Assembly (NCBI GenBank): GCA_040768665.1
Contig: JAXGMN010000031.1
Location: forward strand, 98,203-162,202
Direction: 5' to 3'
DNA length: 64,000 bases
Source of the DNA: JABWBD01 sp040768665
Lineage (GTDB): Bacteria > Planctomycetota > Planctomycetia > Pirellulales > Thermoguttaceae
How positions within the stretch are numbered: the first letter of the stretch is position 1; every line of letters starts with the position of its first letter. Positions 60,690 to 64,000 of this stretch are shown here, piece after piece. A program made the position numbers and the translations under genes. The notes below the pieces were generated by a model. That model saw only the letters and a program-made list of their open reading frames with translations, did not search any database and had not been told where the DNA came from.

Positions 60690-62069
60690 ATGAGACAGGA
60701 ATCAGAACGCGGCTTGCAGCCATCCGGCGGAATGAGCCGCCGGGATCTGCTCAAGGCGGGCGGGACGGTCGCCGCCGCCTCCGCGCTGACCGCAGCGGCC
60801 GTTCCACGGGTCCATGCGGGCGAGGACAATACGATCCGCCTGGCGCTGATCGGCAGCGGCAACCGCGGGTCCGGCGCCGTGCGCAACGCCATGAACTCGT
60901 CCCACGGTCCGGTCAAGCTCTTTGCCATGGCCGACGTCTTCGAACGCCGCCTGGCCGCGTCGCACAAGAACCTCTCGGAAATGTTCGGCGATCGGATCGA
61001 TGTCCCCAAGGACCGGCAGTTTATCGGATTCGATGCCTACAAGAAGGCGATCGATTGCCTCCGGCCGGGCGACGTCGCCATGCTGACCAACTTCGCCGCA
61101 TTCCGCCCGCTGCAACTGGAGTACGCCGTGAAAAAGGGCGTCAACGTGTTCATGGAGAAGTCGTTTGCGCCCGACGTGCCGGGACTGCGGCGGCTGATCA
61201 AGGCGGGAGAGGAAGCCGAGAAGAAGAACCTCAAGATCGCCGCCGGCCTGCAGTGGCGGCATAGCGAGAACCGGCAGAAGCTGATCGAGCGGATCCGAGA
61301 CGGAGTGTTGGGCGATATCCAACTCATCCGTGCTTACCGGGTCCATCCCGTCGGGATCCTGGGAAAGAGACCGCCGGAGGAAGACGAGTTGCTGTGGCAG
61401 ATCCGCCATTTCGTTCATTTTCTCTGGGTCTCGGGCGGGTTGTTCGCCGAGATGAACATTCACCAGATCGACGAACTCTGCTGGATCAAGGACCAGTGGC
61501 CCGTCGCGGCGCACGGTGTCGGCGGACGAGCCGCCAACAGTCTGGACCATGGGCAAAACCTGGACAGCCTTTCGATCGAGTGGACGTTTCCCGATGGCAC
61601 CAAGGCGATGGACGTCGTCCGCTGGCTCGGCGGGCATTGCCACCGGGAATTCGCGACCTATATCCACGGCACCCAATGCGCGGCGCAGTTCAACACCTAC
61701 GGGCTGCGGAAGGGAGAAACGACGCGTCTGTACAAGGACCAGCGGATCGAGAAAGAGACGATGGTCTGGGAATCGCCTCCGGAGACGATCGATTCCTGGG
61801 ACGCCGAGTGGAACGTGCTCTTGAGCAACATCCGCAACGACAAGCCGCAGAACGAGACGAAGCGAGCGGCCTACTCGAACGTGGCCGACCTGATGGGCCG
61901 GGCTGCCGTTCATTCCGGCAAGCTGATCACCTGGGACGAAGCCATGGCTTCCAACTTTCAATTCTGCCCGGACATCGATTCGCTCGACTACGACAGCGAG
62001 CCGCCGGTTCGGGCCGACGCGGAAGGACGGTATCCCGTGCCGGTGCCGGGCGTGTGGTCGGAGATCTAA
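60690..62069 (+). CDS. Tat-exported Gfo/Idh/MocA oxidoreductase (copy 1)
   Basis: 459 residues from ATG 60,690 (AGGAG 9 nt upstream). Tat signal SRRDLLKAGGTVAAAS, then a Rossmann domain (LALIGSGNRGSGAVRNA), EKSFAPD (catalytic Lys region) and a C-terminal sheet with MNIHQIDELCWI. NAD(P)-dependent sugar or inositol oxidoreductase family; many planctomycete copies are exported, substrate unknown. Confidence 0.9.
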   Translation: MRQESERGLQPSGGMSRRDLLKAGGTVAAASALTAAAVPRVHAGEDNTIRLALIGSGNRGSGAVRNAMNSSHGPVKLFAMADVFERRLAASHKNLSEMFGDRIDVPKDRQFIGFDAYKKAIDCLRPGDVAMLTNFAAFRPLQLEYAVKKGVNVFMEKSFAPDVPGLRRLIKAGEEAEKKNLKIAAGLQWRHSENRQKLIERIRDGVLGDIQLIRAYRVHPVGILGKRPPEEDELLWQIRHFVHFLWVSGGLFAEMNIHQIDELCWIKDQWPVAAHGVGGRAANSLDHGQNLDSLSIEWTFPDGTKAMDVVRWLGGHCHREFATYIHGTQCAAQFNTYGLRKGETTRLYKDQRIEKETMVWESPPETIDSWDAEWNVLLSNIRNDKPQNETKRAAYSNVADLMGRAAVHSGKLITWDEAMASNFQFCPDIDSLDYDSEPPVRADAEGRYPVPVPGVWSEI

Positions 62070-62109
62070 ACGAGTTTTCAACTCAGAACCGAGGCACCAT
62101 GGGCACCAC

Positions 62110-62232
62110 GTAACCGTTCACGGGGTGGTCGGGGACTGGTCCATTTTTCGGCCATTGCGCGCATTTTGGCGACAAAGACGTTGGCCGAAAACATGGACCT
62201 GTCCCCCTCTCCTCCGCCCCGTGAACGGTTAC
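62110..62232. repeat. Dispersed palindrome, family A (full copy 2)
   Basis: Outer arms GTAACCGTTCACG (62,110-62,122) and CGTGAACGGTTAC (62,220-62,232), perfect; inner GGGGACTGGTCCAT and ATGGACCTGTCCCC arms. Inverted relative to the copy at 15,963-16,087. Confidence 0.88.
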
Positions 62233-62589
62233 GGGCATCACTCGCTACCGGGTGGCAAAGCGACCAGCGATGGAAGGCGCGAGACGTCGCCGGTGAATTG
62301 CGTGTGTGGCCACCAAGTCTTCGATTTCTCAAATCCGAGGGTGTTCGGTGGCCACGCGCTTCTGGGTGGCAAGGCCGCCGAGTAGGCGGCGGCCGGTGGC
62401 GTTGCACCGCGGCTTGAGGGCTGGAAACCTCGAGGGAATTGCCCGCGGCGAGCGACCAGAGAGCCGGAAGGGGAAAGGCACATCTTGCCACCTCGAATGC
62501 TTTGCTATTCACCGACTGATCAAGCTGCGACGCCGAAGGAGCCTACCCGAAGGCAGATTGGCGGCAGGTTTGAAACGGGCGCGGTGACG
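62233..62589. repeat. Intergenic region with further inverted repeats, no gene
   Basis: A 9-bp perfect pair, GTGGCCACC (62,306-62,314) and GGTGGCCAC (62,347-62,355), and a near-repeat of the word GGGTGGCAA (near 62,250 and 62,364). Short frames here are repeat translations. Nothing else was recognised between the two oxidoreductase genes. Confidence 0.55.
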
Positions 62590-63945
62590 TCATAAACCCG
62601 CTACGCTCCAGCCGTCCCGGTAGGTACGGCGGAGGTACTGCTCTGCCTCGGCCGCGTTGGTGACTTCCATGCGGGCGGCGTCCCAGGCGAGTTCCTTGCC
62701 CGCACACCGCAGGGCGACGGTGCCCAGCAGCACCGTCTCCGTCAGCGGGCCCGAGTAGTCGAACCCGGCGGCGGTGGTGGCGTTTCCCAGGCAGGCATCG
62801 ATCCAATGGTGATAGTGGTCCCTGGGCGCCGGTTTGGGCGGCACGTAGCCCTGGAATCGGGCCTGCGGAAAGAGTTGCGGGCTGGCGATGTGCGGCACCA
62901 AAAGTGAACCGGCCTCGCCAATCAGCAGCGAGCCTTGAGCGGGATATTCCTGGCCGTCGAGGTGCGCACGCACCGCGTCGGGCGGATACTTGTCTCCGTC
63001 GGACCACGTGAACTCCAGCGTGCTGCCGGCGGTCAGTTCGTTGCCCTGGAAGACGTAATGAAGGATCTGCCAGGTCGGCCAGGTTTCAGCGCGTCGAGCG
63101 GGCGTCTCCCACCACGCCGGCTCCACTTCAGCCCGGATGGAAAGCGGTGCGGTGAGCTGGAGAGCTTGGAAGGGCGTGTCGACGATGTGGCAGCCCATAT
63201 CGCCGAGCCAGCCGACGCCGAAATCCTGCCAGCCTCGCCACCACGTCGGATGGTACACGCCCGCCTTGTACGGACGCACGGGAGCCGTGCCGAGCCAACC
63301 GTCCCAGTCGAGCGTTGCCGGGACGGGGTCTTCGCCCGCGGGGCGCGGGCCGGTCGGGCGATACTTGCTCGTCGGCTTGTTCGACCAGGCATAGACGCGT
63401 TTCACCTTGCCGATGGCCCCGTCGCGGACGATCTGAACGGCCGCGCGGTATTCGAGCGATGCGTTTCCCTGAATGCCCATTTGGGTAGCCACTCGGGCCT
63501 TCGTGGCCTCTTCCCGAAGGTGGCGGGCCTCGTAGATGTCGTGCGTCAGCGGCTTCTGGACGAACACGTGCTTGCCGCGATGGATTGCCGACATGGCAAT
63601 CGGCGCGTGCATGTGATCGGGCGTGGAAACGCTCACCGCGTCGATCTTGTCGGCTTCCTTGTCCAGCAGTTCCCGCCAGTCGTGGTAACAGCGGGCCTGG
63701 GGGAACTTCTGGGCAGGTTGACGCATGCGGGCGGCGTCGACGTCGCACAGCGCGGCGATCGTGACTTGCGGATGCGTCGAAAAGGCCATGATGTCCGACC
63801 ATCCTTTTCCCCCGACGCCGATTGCCGCGAGTTGGAGCCTGCCGCTGGGTGCCTTGGCCGAGGCTCGACTGGCCCAACCAGCGGCGCAGCAACCCAGGGC
63901 CGCGCTCTGTTTCAGGAAATCCCGACGGTTGCTCGGATAGCTCAT
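62590..63945 (-). CDS. Tat-exported Gfo/Idh/MocA oxidoreductase (copy 2)
   Basis: 451 residues from ATG 63,945 (AAAGGG upstream; GTG 63,954 is unlikely). Tat signal NRRDFLKQSAALGCC, then LAAIGVGGKGWSDIMAF, VSTPDHMHAPIAM and FVQKPLTHD (Lys). The C-terminal domain has GDMGCHIVDTPFQAL. It converges with copy 1 but is only distantly alike, so the two probably act on different sugars. Confidence 0.9.
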   Translation of the reverse strand: MSYPSNRRDFLKQSAALGCCAAGWASRASAKAPSGRLQLAAIGVGGKGWSDIMAFSTHPQVTIAALCDVDAARMRQPAQKFPQARCYHDWRELLDKEADKIDAVSVSTPDHMHAPIAMSAIHRGKHVFVQKPLTHDIYEARHLREEATKARVATQMGIQGNASLEYRAAVQIVRDGAIGKVKRVYAWSNKPTSKYRPTGPRPAGEDPVPATLDWDGWLGTAPVRPYKAGVYHPTWWRGWQDFGVGWLGDMGCHIVDTPFQALQLTAPLSIRAEVEPAWWETPARRAETWPTWQILHYVFQGNELTAGSTLEFTWSDGDKYPPDAVRAHLDGQEYPAQGSLLIGEAGSLLVPHIASPQLFPQARFQGYVPPKPAPRDHYHHWIDACLGNATTAAGFDYSGPLTETVLLGTVALRCAGKELAWDAARMEVTNAAEAEQYLRRTYRDGWSVAGL

Positions 63946-64000
63946 GGTATGCACCCTTTTGTTTTTGAGTTTCGTAGCGCGATCGCACCGAAGTTCCGCT
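63946..64000. other. Upstream edge of the window
   Basis: Fifty-five bases upstream of the leftward oxidoreductase, including its ribosome site. No further feature can be assigned. Confidence 0.4.

Overview
The window looks like a planctomycete chromosome, probably Pirellulales-like and from an anaerobic or micro-oxic sulfide-rich setting. This is inferred from gene content, since no rRNA or tRNA was seen. Pointers are many Tat-exported Gfo/Idh/MocA and DegT-type enzymes, very large PQQ-propeller proteins, an exported ceramidase-like hydrolase, ECF sigma/anti-sigma efflux control, abundant dispersed palindromes and fairly high GC. Anaerobe-type genes (MinD-type ATPases with inserted ferredoxin domains, NifX-like proteins, a His-type Thi4, DUF89 with a CxxC, a truncated hydrogenase subunit) argue for low oxygen.

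1-9,100: a leftward operon with two DUF5320 proteins, a NifX-like protein with a Gly/Arg/Met-rich tail, a membrane protein, three SPFH (HflK/HflC-like) proteins, a P-type ATPase with CPG in place of CPC, and a lipoprotein cut by the window edge. 9,609-15,773: exported enzymes (two Tat-DegT aminotransferases, a Tat aspartoacylase-like metallohydrolase, a deacetylase-like protein, a secreted class I amidotransferase-like protein). 16,106-22,314: a second leftward operon with three NifX-like proteins, a DUF89 protein, two ferredoxin-MinD ATPases, an exported TsaA-like protein, a peroxiredoxin and an Asp/Glu racemase. 22,522-27,615: a giant PQQ/methyltransferase/carbohydrate-binding protein. 27,822-35,332: a sigma-54 activator and, divergently, an IscU-Mrp fusion, an MBL-fold protein, a CstA-type carrier, Thi4, a radical SAM protein and a broken hydrogenase small subunit.

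35,311-40,704: an octaheme cytochrome-TPR lipoprotein, a DUF362 protein and a complete IS4-like insertion sequence with target duplication. 40,702-50,137: a degraded ABC transporter, then a MacAB-type efflux locus with its ECF sigma factor, zinc-finger anti-sigma factor, ZraP/CzcH-like protein and TolC partner, ending at a truncated RND pump. 50,138-53,400: a scrap-heap of mobile remnants with a VapBC-like pair. 53,414-64,000: a FIST protein, a sugar-binding-like exported protein, a DUF4405 membrane protein, a phospholipase C/S1-P1-like exported protein, a ceramidase and two Gfo/Idh/MocA oxidoreductases.

The central observation is that the first two leftward operons and the rightward Mrp operon share one promoter design. 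Each has a sigma-54 -24/-12 element (GG-N10-GC or GT) preceded by two dyads (consensus RTYGCA-N3-TGCRAY) exactly 33 bp apart, with the nearer dyad ending 89-90 bp from the -24 GG. With the activator encoded beside one of them, this defines a candidate regulon resembling the sigma-54-controlled orange-protein (ORP) operons of Desulfovibrio, but extended with SPFH scaffolds, DUF5320 proteins and an unusual P-type ATPase. At least four families of dispersed palindromes are scattered between genes.
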